The notes beneath the pieces are model-generated. The model was not told where the DNA came from, ran no database searches, and saw only the letters and a list, made by a program, of their open reading frames with translations. A stretch of 64,000 bases of DNA. Origin: SLQH01 sp964612995. GTDB taxonomy: Bacteria > Planctomycetota > UBA11346. Positions 8,660 to 17,535 of the stretch are shown in pieces. The stretch covers positions 1 through 64,000 of the forward strand of contig CAZTGE010000001.1 of assembly GCA_964612995.1 (NCBI GenBank), in the 5' to 3' direction. Position 1 is the first letter of the stretch. The number at the start of each line of letters is the position of its first letter. The position numbers were made by a program, and so were the translations under genes.

Positions 8660-8950
8660 ATGGCCCTGACCGAAGCAGAGGTCCGGCACATCGCTCGCCT
8701 GGCCAGACTCGAGCTCAGCGCCGACGAGCTGACGCGGATGACATCCGAGCTCGATCGCATCGTCGGCTACGTCGAACAGCTGCGCGAGGTCGATACCCAC
8801 GGCGTCGACCCCGTGGCCCAGGTCACCGGCTTGGTCAACATCGAACGCGAGGACACGCCCGGCCCGATGTTCGACCGGCAGACCGTGCTGGGCAACGCTG
8901 CGCTGGCCAACGACCAGGCCTTCCTCGTGCCCAAGGCGGTGGAGCGATGA
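8660..8950 (+). CDS. gatC: Aspartyl/glutamyl-tRNA amidotransferase subunit C (GatC)
   Basis: This 96-residue subunit stabilises GatA in the GatCAB complex that converts Glu-tRNA(Gln) and/or Asp-tRNA(Asn) to the amidated forms. Family marks are EVRHIARLARLELS (6-19), a mid-protein IVGYVEQLREVDT helix and the C-terminal LVPKAVE. A GAGGAGATCGC ribosome-binding site precedes the ATG. The stop overlaps gatA (ATGA). No gatB is in the window; separate gatB loci are common. Confidence 0.95.
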   Translation: MALTEAEVRHIARLARLELSADELTRMTSELDRIVGYVEQLREVDTHGVDPVAQVTGLVNIEREDTPGPMFDRQTVLGNAALANDQAFLVPKAVER

Positions 8951-10368
8951 GCCGCAGCGCCCGCAGCATCGCGGCCGCGGTCAATGCCGGCACCACGGCC
9001 ATCGACGAGGTCACGAACGCGATCGAGCGAGCCCGCGCCGACACGACCGGCGCGGTGATCCGCGTCGATGCCGACAGCGCTCTCGACGAGGCCCGTTCGG
9101 TCGACGAGCGCATCGCCGCAGGGCAGACCCTGCCGCTGGCCGGCGTGCCGGTCCTGATCAAAGACAACATCTGCTGCCGCGAGCGCACGACCACCGCCTG
9201 CTCGCACATCCTCGAGGGTTTCGTCTCGCCTTACGACGCCACCGCGGTCGAACGCCTGCGCGTAGCCGGGGCGGTGATAATCGGCGCGACGAACATGGAC
9301 GAGTTCGCCATGGGCTCGTCGTGTGAGACCTCCTGTTACGGCCCGACGCGCAACCCGGCGGCACCGGAACGGGTCGCCGGCGGCAGCTCCGGCGGCAGCG
9401 CGGCGGCCGTCGCCGCCGGCATCGCACCGCTCGCGCTCGGCTCGGATACCGGCGGCTCGATCCGGCAGCCGGCAGCCTTCTGCGGTACCTGCGGGCTCAA
9501 GCCGACCTACGGCCGGGTCAGCCGCTACGGCCTGATCGCCTTCGGTTCCTCGCTCGACCAGATCGGCCCCCTCAGTCGCGACCCGGCCGATGCAGCACTC
9601 TGCCTCGCCGCCATCGCAGGGGTCGACCCGCGCGACAGCAGCAGCGTGCCGCAGGCGCTGGACCTCGCCCCCATCGCGCCGGCGGACGGCGTGGCGAGCC
9701 TGCGCGGCCTGCGCGTCGGTGTGCTGCCCTCACACCGCGAGGGCGTGGCACCGGCCATCGCCGGGCGTCTCGCCCAGGCCTGCGCCACTCTGCGCGACGC
9801 TGGCGCCGAGCTCGTCGAGATCGCCCTGCCGCACGAACGCTACGCCGTGGCCTGTTATTACGTCATCGCCACCGGCGAGGCGGCATCCAATCTCTCACGC
9901 TACGACGGCGTCCACTACGGTCCACGCAGCGAATCGGCCGCCACGCTCGACGAACTCTACAGCCGCACCCGCGACGAGCGTTTCGGCACCGAGGTCAAGC
10001 GCCGCATCCTCACCGGAACCTACGTCCTCTCGGCCGGCTACTTCGACGCCTATTACCTCCAGGCCCAGCGCGTGCGCCACCTGCTCTGCCGCGACTACGC
10101 CTCCGCGTTCAGCCAGTGCGACGTGATCCTCGGCCCCACCGCCCCGGCGCCCGCCTTCCGCCTCGGCGAGAAGCTCGACGACCCCTTGCAGATGTATCTC
10201 AGCGACGTGTTCACCATCGGCGCCAACCTCGCCGGCATCCCCGCGCTCTCGTTGCCCTGGGGCACCGACGCCGACGGCCTGCCGATCGGCCTCCACCTCC
10301 AGGCGCCGCAATTCGCCGAGGACCGGCTGCTGCGTACAGCCGACGGTTTGATCGCGATGGCGAGCTGA
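8947..10368 (+). CDS. gatA: Aspartyl/glutamyl-tRNA amidotransferase subunit A (GatA)
   Basis: The glutaminase subunit of GatCAB releases ammonia for amidation of mischarged tRNA. The 473-residue protein has the amidase-signature Ser-cisSer-Lys triad: K72 (VLIKDN), S147 in GGSSGGSAAAV, and nucleophile S171 in GSDTGGSIRQPA. The spacing equals that in characterised GatA proteins. YGRVSRYGL and the closing GLPIGLHLQAPQFAED are also typical. The ATG was chosen because it overlaps the gatC stop by four bases; the frame stays open upstream, but that part is gatC antiphase sequence. Confidence 0.96.
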   Translation: MSRSARSIAAAVNAGTTAIDEVTNAIERARADTTGAVIRVDADSALDEARSVDERIAAGQTLPLAGVPVLIKDNICCRERTTTACSHILEGFVSPYDATAVERLRVAGAVIIGATNMDEFAMGSSCETSCYGPTRNPAAPERVAGGSSGGSAAAVAAGIAPLALGSDTGGSIRQPAAFCGTCGLKPTYGRVSRYGLIAFGSSLDQIGPLSRDPADAALCLAAIAGVDPRDSSSVPQALDLAPIAPADGVASLRGLRVGVLPSHREGVAPAIAGRLAQACATLRDAGAELVEIALPHERYAVACYYVIATGEAASNLSRYDGVHYGPRSESAATLDELYSRTRDERFGTEVKRRILTGTYVLSAGYFDAYYLQAQRVRHLLCRDYASAFSQCDVILGPTAPAPAFRLGEKLDDPLQMYLSDVFTIGANLAGIPALSLPWGTDADGLPIGLHLQAPQFAEDRLLRTADGLIAMAS

Positions 10369-10396
10369 ACCGCGAAACGGCCGCGGCCATCGCCGC

Positions 10397-10978
10397 TCAT
10401 TTCGCCGCGGGAAACCCCGGCTCCCACCAACGCCAGGGCTTGACGGCCCATTCACTGCCCGCGTAATCCACGCCCACCCGGCTGCCGATCACCGGTGGAC
10501 CGACGGGCTCGTGCAGTGGCGGCAGCAATTCCAGGCGGCAGCCCGGCTCCCCGAGCACGCCGCCATGGTCCGCCGCGCCGAGGCCGAGGGCCTGGGTCAC
10601 CTTGCCCGGGCCGTTGGTCAGCCGGGCGAGCGCGCCGGCGGCGATCCCGCGTCGCTCGCGCGCCAACGACTCACCGGCGAGCAGGCTGACCCCGCGGATC
10701 AGCACCGCACTGGGCACGCCGATCCGGTCGGTGACCAGGTTGAGCAGGTGATGGATGCCGTAGCAGAGGTAGACGTAGAGCGCGCCCGGCTCGCGGTAGA
10801 GCCCGGCAGCGCGCGGGGTGCGGCCACGACTGGCGTGGCAGGCACGATCCTCTTCACCGTGGTAGGCCTCCACCTCGCTGATGCGGGCGCAGACCGCACC
10901 GACGCGCAGGCGACAACCCAGCAGGCGGGGGGCGACGAGCGGGGCCGGCCGGGCGAGATCCGGTATGCCTGCGCTCAC
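10397..10978 (-). CDS. mpg: DNA-3-methyladenine glycosylase (AAG/Mpg family)
   Basis: A base-excision repair enzyme of the eukaryote-like AAG family that removes 3-methyladenine, 7-methylguanine and hypoxanthine. The 193-residue protein contains APRLLGC (16-22), the catalytic SEVEAY segment with general base E37, CHASRGRTPR (47-56), the intercalation-region PGALYVYLCYGIH (64-76), LNLVTD, SAVLIRG and TNGPGK. The gene overlaps the stop of the upstream minus-strand membrane-protein gene by ATGA. It converges with gatA, leaving a 28-base gap. Confidence 0.95.
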   Translation of the reverse strand: MSAGIPDLARPAPLVAPRLLGCRLRVGAVCARISEVEAYHGEEDRACHASRGRTPRAAGLYREPGALYVYLCYGIHHLLNLVTDRIGVPSAVLIRGVSLLAGESLARERRGIAAGALARLTNGPGKVTQALGLGAADHGGVLGEPGCRLELLPPLHEPVGPPVIGSRVGVDYAGSEWAVKPWRWWEPGFPAAK

Positions 10979-11562
10979 GGGTCGAGAGCTGGCGGCGGTG
11001 GATCCGGCTCTGAGAGCGACGGGGCAGCCGGCGGCGGCGCTGCGGGCGGGGGCACATCCGCAGGGAGCGGATCCGGCGGCGTGAGCACAGTCCAGCCGGC
11101 GGGCAGCGGATCGCTGCCGAGCACCAGTTCGAGCAGGCGTCCGCGCAGCGGAGGATCGGCCGGATCGATGAAGATCATCGCCGGCGGTGGCTGGCCGGGG
11201 CCGCGGCCGCGGCGCAAATCAACGATCAGTTCGCTCAGCGCCGTCTGCGGATCCTCGCCGGGCTGTGGCAGGTAACCGAGCTGTTCGGCTTCGCCGTCGT
11301 GCCAGTAGACCAGCATCCCGTCGTAGTCAGGGGCCATATCGTGGCGCACGAAACGCCACACCACCTGCTTGGCCTGCTGGCGCTCGCCGAGTTCGGTGAT
11401 CGGCGCGTCCCATTCCTCGGCGGTGGCCTCGCGGATGTGCCAGCGGGGCGCCGGCTTGCCGCCACCACGCCAATCGGACCATACCCGGAAGGCGACGATC
11501 ACCAGGATGATGACGATGTAGATCGCGATGCGCCAGGTGCCCAGACGGATGCGTGCGCCCAT
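10975..11562 (-). CDS. Membrane-anchored protein with proline-rich C-terminus, unknown
   Basis: A 195-residue protein from the ATG at 11562. One N-terminal transmembrane helix (WRIAIYIVIILVIVAFRVW, ~9-27) is followed by a ~120-residue soluble domain (VVWRFVRHDMAPDYDGMLVYWHDGEAE; PPAMIFIDPADPP) and a low-complexity Pro/Ala tail. An earlier start would add 32 residues without a signal-like feature and is less likely. Its stop overlaps the mpg start, so the two are co-transcribed. I do not recognise the soluble domain. Confidence 0.75.
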   Translation of the reverse strand: MGARIRLGTWRIAIYIVIILVIVAFRVWSDWRGGGKPAPRWHIREATAEEWDAPITELGERQQAKQVVWRFVRHDMAPDYDGMLVYWHDGEAEQLGYLPQPGEDPQTALSELIVDLRRGRGPGQPPPAMIFIDPADPPLRGRLLELVLGSDPLPAGWTVLTPPDPLPADVPPPAAPPPAAPSLSEPDPPPPALDP

Positions 11563-11614
11563 ATGCGGGGATGGTAGCCCACTGCGCACGCAGTCCAGCG
11601 CGTCGCGCCGGGGC

Positions 11615-14485
11615 TCAGTCACCGAGTATCGCACGCGCGTGGCGGGCGAAATGGCCACGCACGTCGCTGGCGTACGCGGTCAACACTCCTGCTGCCATCC
11701 CGCCGCTGTCGCCTGCGCGGTAGAGGCCGCGTGCGAGGATCAGCTCGCGCAGACAGCGGTTGCGCTCCCGGTTCTCGTTGATCGCGTCGGTGGTGCGCTG
11801 CTGGAGCGTGGCCACATCGCCGCAGGCGTGACCGCGGATCCCCGGCTGGCCGAGGACCCGCGCCAGCGCGCGGGCCACCGTCGGCTCGGGGCCGATGGCC
11901 ACCGCGGCCATCGCCAGCGCGCGGCAGTGGCTCAGGTCCGGGTCCGCGTCCAGGCTCGCAGCCAAAGCGACCAGCGCGTCGACGGCGCGTACGCCGTCGC
12001 ACCGGGCCAAGGCGATCAGGCTGGTGTCGACCGGGCTCAGGCTCATGCCGTACTGGTGCATGCCGCGGTAGTTCCAGCCGACATCCCACCCCGGCTCTGC
12101 GAATCGCGCGGCGAGCACGCTCGCCGCCGTGGCGTCGCCCTGCAGACCGAGCACGAGCGCGCAGCGCCGTTGGCCCTGCGGGTCGTCGCCGCGCTGCGCC
12201 AGCGCCGCGCGCAAGCCGGCACGGGCGTCCCCCGGCGCCGCGAAGCAGATCGCGATGTCGCGATGGCTGGCGCAGCGCGAGGCCACCGCCGCCGCGACCG
12301 CGGCCTGGTCGAGCGGAAAACTGTCATCGTGAGTGCAGACCGCGGCGTCGAGGATCTCCTGCTCGACCAGATGCGCCTGGAGCGCAGGCATGTCGATCGC
12401 GCGCAAAGGACATGCGGCGGCCACGGCCATGGCGCAGGCGCGGCCGGCGGCGTAGCCCTGGTTCTGCACATCGGGCTGCATCCGGATCACCGGCAGTGCA
12501 TCGCGTTGGCAGCTGACGGCCAGGCCGGTGACCAGGATCCCCTCGAGCCCCTGCGGCAACAGGCAGCGGAACGGGACGTAGGCCTCGAGCCCATCCTTGT
12601 CCGGCGGCAGGACCATGAACACCGGATGGACGGTGAACCCGTGGCTGTCGAAGTTCGATCTGGCCAGACAGATGGTGTCGGGGTAGGTCCGCCCAGCGAG
12701 GAAGTCGACCGGGTCGAGCACGATATCGCCGCGGATCTGGCGTCGTTCGCGGCTGTCGATCAGCTGGGCACAATCGAACGCGTCGCGGAACTTCACCTTG
12801 CTCGCGACCAGCGTGGCGGTGGCGTCGACCACGTCGCTGTCGTCGCTGAAGGTGTGATCGCTGTTGCAGTAGTTGTCGCCGGGGCGCCGCGGCGAGAGGC
12901 CGGTGCCCTGGATGGCGACGTGTTCACCGGCCGCGCCCAGGCAGGTCGCGCCGGCCGCGGCGGCGACATCGGCGTTGCCGCTGGCGTCGACCACCGCCCC
13001 GGCGCGGATCACGCCGAAGCCGTGCGGCCCGGCGACCACCACCCCGGCGACGCGATCGGCGTCGACCACCGCGCCCACGGTCGCGGTCCAGAACCACACC
13101 GCGCCACCGGCGCTGCGGATCTGCTCGAGATACCAGGCCTGCTTGCACTCGATATTCCAGGGGGCGCCGGGATCGCTGCGTGGCGTCGGCTCGAGCGCGG
13201 CCACCCCGGCGTCGATCTCGGACGTGAAACCGACGCGGTTGCCATCATAATAACGACCGATCAGACCCACCGTCTCCACCCCGCCGAGGTCCGACTGGTA
13301 CTCCACCACCAGCGTCCGCGCACCGGCACGCGCGGCGGCGATCGCCGCCGGCGCGCCCGCGGTGCCGCCTCCGGCGACCACCACGTCGTACGCGCCGAAG
13401 GCGGGCAGCGCCCCGAGATCGAGCCGTAGGCTCTCGCCCTCCGCGGGGCTCAGACCGGGGCGCGGCCCTGCGGACAGCACCGTCACGCGACCACCAGTGA
13501 CCGGCGTCGCACCGGCGATCGCATACCGCAGCGCGCCGACGCCGGGCGTGCGCGGGGTCGCAGCCAGAGTCGCGCCCAGACGCTCGCCCAGCGCCATGAA
13601 GGCGTTGGGATCGACCAGGCGCGCGGCCACCTCGCGGCTGCAATCGGCGCACGGTCCGAGCAGCTCCAGCCCCGGCTCGACCGCGAGACAGCCCAAGGGG
13701 AAAGCATCGGCCCCCGCCCACGCGGCACAGTGCTCCGCGCTTCGGGCCAGGGCGCGCTCCGGGAGCGTGAACGGCGCCTCATCGGCCATCTGTTGATGCG
13801 GGCTCCAGCAGCGACGGCGCAGATCGGCCACGGCCGCCGCCCGCTCGTCCCAGCTGCCGTCGCCCTGGTCGACCTCCACCGCGTAGCGATGCAGCGTGTT
13901 CGTTCCGCCGCCCGGATCCACGATACGCCGTTGTTCGAGCGGGGTGATGCCAGCGCCACCGCACAGCGCCTGCGCACCGAGGCCGAGCACGCAGCGCTCC
14001 ACGCTGCGCGCCGGCCCACCGGCTGCGACCAGGTCGGCTCCCGCCTGCTGCGCGAGCTGACCCCACCACGTGGCGTCGACCACCCGCGCGGCCCGGATCG
14101 CCTGGAGCCCGGCGCGGTTGGCCACCACCACGCCGGCGATGCCGCCGTCGGCATCGCGCAGCAGACCGGCCGGATGCGTCCCCAGCAGGAACGGCACCTG
14201 CGCCCCGACCAGCGATTGCTCGAGGGTCCGCTTGACGTGCAGCGGGGTCGGGTCGAGCTGGGCGAACACCGCGCGGGCCAGGCCGGTGGTCGCCGGCTCG
14301 CTGGGCCAGTAGCGCCAATGCGCGCAGATGTCGTGACCGAGATAGGGCCGCTCGCCGCAGAGGAAGACCGCGGCCCCGGCACGGCTGGCGGCGAGCGCGC
14401 AGGCGACTCCGGCGCTGGTGCCACCGATCACGGCGACATCGACACTGGCGAGAACTGGGACATCGACGCTGTGCTGACTCATCAC
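11615..14485 (-). CDS. Two-domain FAD-dependent oxidoreductase (FAD_oxidored family)
   Basis: A 956-residue protein resembling the pfam12831 FAD-dependent oxidoreductases that are common in PVC bacteria near sugar-catabolic genes. It has two dinucleotide-binding motifs: VIGGTSAGVA at ~19-28 and VVAGGGTAGAPAA at ~369-381. The second is followed by the family's usual body (VDASGNADVAAAAGA; MQPDVQNQGYAAGRACA). Residues ~730-950 are helical and may be HEAT-like. The N-terminal unit (1-365) thus looks like a truncated or diverged duplicate. There is no signal peptide. It diverges from the araC-type gene with a 265-base GC-rich gap containing inverted repeats, a likely control region. The substrate is unknown, probably a polyol or sugar derivative. 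Confidence 0.85.
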   Translation of the reverse strand: MMSQHSVDVPVLASVDVAVIGGTSAGVACALAASRAGAAVFLCGERPYLGHDICAHWRYWPSEPATTGLARAVFAQLDPTPLHVKRTLEQSLVGAQVPFLLGTHPAGLLRDADGGIAGVVVANRAGLQAIRAARVVDATWWGQLAQQAGADLVAAGGPARSVERCVLGLGAQALCGGAGITPLEQRRIVDPGGGTNTLHRYAVEVDQGDGSWDERAAAVADLRRRCWSPHQQMADEAPFTLPERALARSAEHCAAWAGADAFPLGCLAVEPGLELLGPCADCSREVAARLVDPNAFMALGERLGATLAATPRTPGVGALRYAIAGATPVTGGRVTVLSAGPRPGLSPAEGESLRLDLGALPAFGAYDVVVAGGGTAGAPAAIAAARAGARTLVVEYQSDLGGVETVGLIGRYYDGNRVGFTSEIDAGVAALEPTPRSDPGAPWNIECKQAWYLEQIRSAGGAVWFWTATVGAVVDADRVAGVVVAGPHGFGVIRAGAVVDASGNADVAAAAGATCLGAAGEHVAIQGTGLSPRRPGDNYCNSDHTFSDDSDVVDATATLVASKVKFRDAFDCAQLIDSRERRQIRGDIVLDPVDFLAGRTYPDTICLARSNFDSHGFTVHPVFMVLPPDKDGLEAYVPFRCLLPQGLEGILVTGLAVSCQRDALPVIRMQPDVQNQGYAAGRACAMAVAAACPLRAIDMPALQAHLVEQEILDAAVCTHDDSFPLDQAAVAAAVASRCASHRDIAICFAAPGDARAGLRAALAQRGDDPQGQRRCALVLGLQGDATAASVLAARFAEPGWDVGWNYRGMHQYGMSLSPVDTSLIALARCDGVRAVDALVALAASLDADPDLSHCRALAMAAVAIGPEPTVARALARVLGQPGIRGHACGDVATLQQRTTDAINENRERNRCLRELILARGLYRAGDSGGMAAGVLTAYASDVRGHFARHARAILGD

Positions 14486-14750
14486 GGCTCCTGTCGCTCT
14501 GGCATCCAGTGTAGGAGCCGCCGCAGCGCCGCGAAGTGCTTTGAGCGTCCGCAGCGCTGCCGCTACCGGTACATTTTCCTCATGGTGCCATCACCCCGGC
14601 ATGGCTTGACCACGCACAGCACGCATTGGGGGCGTAGCGGGGCGACTGCGCGCAGCGCAGAGCGAGCCCCCGCGAACAAAAAGCCGCGCGGGCGCCGACC
14701 GCTACAATGCCCCTTGGGGTGCGGGCGGCGCCCGCGCTACGCACTGGGCG

Positions 14751-15650
14751 ATGAAGCGACATGAGTACGCATTGATCATGGCCATAGACCCCGACCAGCG
14801 TCCGTTCACCGAGCTCGACCAGTTGCACACCGTGCTGGTCAGCGCATACGACGACCGGTTGGGAGAGGAACTGCGCTGGCCGGACGCCGTCGACGACCTC
14901 TACACGCTGTGGTACCTGCGCTCCGGCGCGGTGACGATCCGCGCGGCCACCGGCCGGGTACAGGTCGCCAGCGGCCGCTGGGTCATGCTTCCGCCCGGTC
15001 TGCGCCGTGCCCAACGCTTCCGTCGCGACACCCAGCTGCTCTCGCTGCGCTTCCGCGCCACCTGGCCCCACGATCGGCCGCTGTTTCCACACGCCGGCCC
15101 CTTGCTGCCCGACCCTGCCCGCTGGAAGACGCTGCTCACACCGGCGACCGCCCTCGCCGCCGTCTGTGGCCCGCAACGCACCGAGGGCCTGTGCCCCGCG
15201 CGCGAACGACGCAGCGACCCCGCACGCTACTGGCAAGTCGCAGCGCGCTTCGCCGATCTGCTCGCCCACTGGTACGCCTGCTGCCGGGAGCTCGGGCTCA
15301 CTCCCGCCGCGCCCGGGCCGCGCGATCCGCGCATCGCCGCCGCCCTGCCGCTGCTCGAGGCCCACCGTGGAACCGGTCCGGTGCCCTACCCGGCGCTGTT
15401 GACACGCAGCGGTCTGAGCCGGGTCCACTTCGATCGGTTGTTCCGCGCCGAGATGGGCTGCAGCCCCCGCGCCTACTGTGATCGGCGCTGCCTCGACCAG
15501 GCCCGCGCGCTGCTGGCCGACCCGCAGCGCGCGATCAAGCAGATCGCGCACCAGCTCGGCTTCACCGACGCCTCGCACTTCGCCAAGTGGTTCCGTCGCC
15601 GCACCGGGGCCGCACCACGCGCCTGGCGTCGCCGCCCGCCGGGCGTCTGA
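14751..15650 (+). CDS. AraC-family transcriptional regulator
   Basis: A 299-residue regulator with an N-terminal cupin-like sensing domain (LYTLWYLRSGAVTIRA; GRWVMLPPGLRRA) and a C-terminal double helix-turn-helix. The second helix pair reads IKQIAHQLGFTDASHFAKWF, the strongest family signature, followed by RTGAAPRAWR. It lies between the divergent FAD oxidoreductase and the downstream MocA-type dehydrogenase, so it probably controls both in response to a sugar. Starts at 14751 and 14778 are both possible. A TACAAT hexamer at 14703 could be a -10 box, but no matching -35 is seen. Confidence 0.9.
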   Translation: MKRHEYALIMAIDPDQRPFTELDQLHTVLVSAYDDRLGEELRWPDAVDDLYTLWYLRSGAVTIRAATGRVQVASGRWVMLPPGLRRAQRFRRDTQLLSLRFRATWPHDRPLFPHAGPLLPDPARWKTLLTPATALAAVCGPQRTEGLCPARERRSDPARYWQVAARFADLLAHWYACCRELGLTPAAPGPRDPRIAAALPLLEAHRGTGPVPYPALLTRSGLSRVHFDRLFRAEMGCSPRAYCDRRCLDQARALLADPQRAIKQIAHQLGFTDASHFAKWFRRRTGAAPRAWRRRPPGV

Positions 15651-15888
15651 TCCGGCCCTGGCTGGACCGGTCTGCCACGCACCCTGGCCCGGATCCCTCA
15701 TGCGCAACGTCGCGAAAAGTCGTAGCGTGCTGTCAATGCAGGGCTCCGCGATCGAGGCGGACCGGAGCGTAGCGGCGCTACGTGAGGATCCCCCGACCCA
15801 GCGAAGTCCTGTAGTGGTGATGCGATACGGCTTTGCAGCAGTTGTCTCATGAGGAATGCGCCCTAGCATCCCTCACCCGGAGGATTGC

Positions 15889-17205
15889 ATGACCCGTACT
15901 CGCTACGCCCTGGTCGGCACCGGCAGCCGCTCGGCCATGTTCAGCAATGCCGTGCTTACAACCTTCGCCGCAACCAGCGAACTCGTCGCCCTGTGCGACA
16001 GCAACCCTCTGCGCATGGAGGCGCGCAACCGGCTCTACGCCGAGGAACATGGCGCCGACCCCATCCAGACCTACACCCCCGATCGCTTCGACGCGATGAT
16101 CGCCGAACAGCGGGTCGACTGCGTCATCGTCACCTCAATCGATCGCACCCATCACCGTTATATCATCCGCGCGATGGAGCTCGGCTGCGACGCGATCACC
16201 GAGAAACCGATGACCGTCGACGCCGAGAAATGCCAGGCCATCCTCGACTGCCAACGCCGTACCGGCCGTCGGCTCACCGTCACCTTCAATTACCGCTATT
16301 CGCCGCGCAACAGCAAGGTCAAGCAGCTGCTGATGGACGGGGCCATCGGCACAGTCAACTCGGTCCACTTCGAATGGCTGCTCGACACCCGCCACGGCGC
16401 CGACTACTTCCGGCGCTGGCACCGCGACAAGCGCAATTCCGGCGGGCTGATGGTCCACAAATCCACCCATCACTTCGATCTGGTCAACTGGTGGCTGGAC
16501 TCGACGCCGCGTACCGTGTTCGGTATGGGCGACCTGATGTTCTACGGCCGCGAGAACGCCGAGGCGCGCGGCGTGACCACATTCTACGATCGCGGCACCG
16601 ACAACCCCAACGCTGCCGGGGATCCCTTCGCCCTCGACCTCCGCTCGGCAGAGAAGCTCGAGCAGCTCTATCTCGACTGCGAATCGGCCGACGGCTATCG
16701 CCGCGACATGTCGGTGTTCGGCGACTGCATCTCGATCGAAGACGACATGGCTGTACTGGTCCGCTACGCCACCGGCGCGACCATGAGCTACCACCTCACC
16801 GCCTACTCGCCGTGGGAGGGCTACCGCGTGGCCTTCAACGGCACGGCCGGCCGACTCGAGTACGAGGTCCACGAGAAGAGTTACGTCTCCGGCGACGATC
16901 AGGACGCCAACCGACCGGACATCCGCGACAGCCGCGAAATCGACATTGAGGAACCCGCCCGGATCCTGGTGCGCCCGCACTGGGCCAAGCCGATGGAGAT
17001 CGATGTCGAGATCGCCAAGGGCGGTCACGGCGGCGGCGACGTGCGCCTGCTCGAAGATGTCTTCGGCAAGCGCAAGCCCGATCCGCTCGGCCGCGCTGCC
17101 GACCACATCGATGGCGCGCGTTCGATCCTCACCGGCATCGCGGCCAACCGCAGCTTCGCCACCGGCCTGCCGGTCGAGGTCGACAGCCTGGTCCGGCTCG
17201 ACTGA
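15889..17205 (+). CDS. Gfo/Idh/MocA-family NAD(P)-dependent dehydrogenase
   Basis: A 438-residue oxidoreductase acting on sugars or inositol-like polyols. The ATG at 15889 is preceded by GGAGGATTGC, a strong ribosome-binding site. Visible features are the Rossmann motif ALVGTGSRSAM (7-17), the EKP lysine motif (AITEKPMTVD, ~101-110), FNYRYSP, and the substrate-site segment GGLMVHKSTHHFDLVNWW (~184-201). There is no Tat signal, unlike many planctomycete relatives, so it is cytoplasmic. It follows the AraC-type gene by 238 bases. A family A repeat begins 2 bases after its stop. Confidence 0.93.
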   Translation: MTRTRYALVGTGSRSAMFSNAVLTTFAATSELVALCDSNPLRMEARNRLYAEEHGADPIQTYTPDRFDAMIAEQRVDCVIVTSIDRTHHRYIIRAMELGCDAITEKPMTVDAEKCQAILDCQRRTGRRLTVTFNYRYSPRNSKVKQLLMDGAIGTVNSVHFEWLLDTRHGADYFRRWHRDKRNSGGLMVHKSTHHFDLVNWWLDSTPRTVFGMGDLMFYGRENAEARGVTTFYDRGTDNPNAAGDPFALDLRSAEKLEQLYLDCESADGYRRDMSVFGDCISIEDDMAVLVRYATGATMSYHLTAYSPWEGYRVAFNGTAGRLEYEVHEKSYVSGDDQDANRPDIRDSREIDIEEPARILVRPHWAKPMEIDVEIAKGGHGGGDVRLLEDVFGKRKPDPLGRAADHIDGARSILTGIAANRSFATGLPVEVDSLVRLD

Positions 17206-17206
17206 C

Positions 17207-17352
17207 TGCAGAGGGGGCGCTGCCCCCTCGCGCCTGCGGCGCGTACCCCCACGGCCTCGGTCGTCGCTCGCCAGCTACGCTGGCGTTCTCGGCGGGCCTG
17301 AGGCCCATTTTCGCCGAGAAACGCGCCTCGGTCGGCCGGTCGCACAGCCAAG
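17207..17352 (+). repeat. Family A structured intergenic repeat, copy A2 (full form)
   Basis: It starts two bases after the dehydrogenase stop. Four hairpins follow in order: GGGGGCGCTGCCCCC, CGCGCCTGCGGCGCG, CGCCAGCTACGCTGGCG, and a stem-loop with outer stem TTCTCGGCG/CGCCGAGAA enclosing GGGCC-TGA-GGCCC. It then runs into GGTCGGCCGGTCGC, shared with A1 and, slightly altered, A5. Confidence 0.9.
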
Positions 17353-17370
17353 TTTGGCGGTGCTCCTTCC

Positions 17371-17443
17371 TGCAGAGGGGGCGCTGCCCCCTCGCGCCTG
17401 CGGCGCGTACCCCCACGGCCTCGGTCGTCGCTCGCCAGCTACG
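17371..17443 (+). repeat. Family A repeat, partial copy A3 in tandem with A2
   Basis: These 73 bases are identical to 17207-17279, offset by 164 bases. The copy holds hairpins 1 and 2 and breaks off in the left arm of hairpin 3. Perfect identity points to a recent tandem duplication or unequal exchange. Bases 17444-17535 hold nothing recognisable. Confidence 0.9.
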
Positions 17444-17535
17444 GATGTGCGGCTTCGGCACTTTGCGGTCTCCGCTTCGACTGAGCCGCGGCTCGCGGCT
17501 TGCCGCCGTGGCGCCGACCACGTATGGTCGGTGCC

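Noticed and set aside
14703..14708. TACAAT as the -10 box of the AraC-type gene
   Set aside because: No -35-like hexamer lies 16-18 bases upstream, so it was not listed as a promoter.
17207..17443. CRISPR-like direct repeat
   Set aside because: Only two copies, unit of 73 bases, no spacer series and no cas genes.
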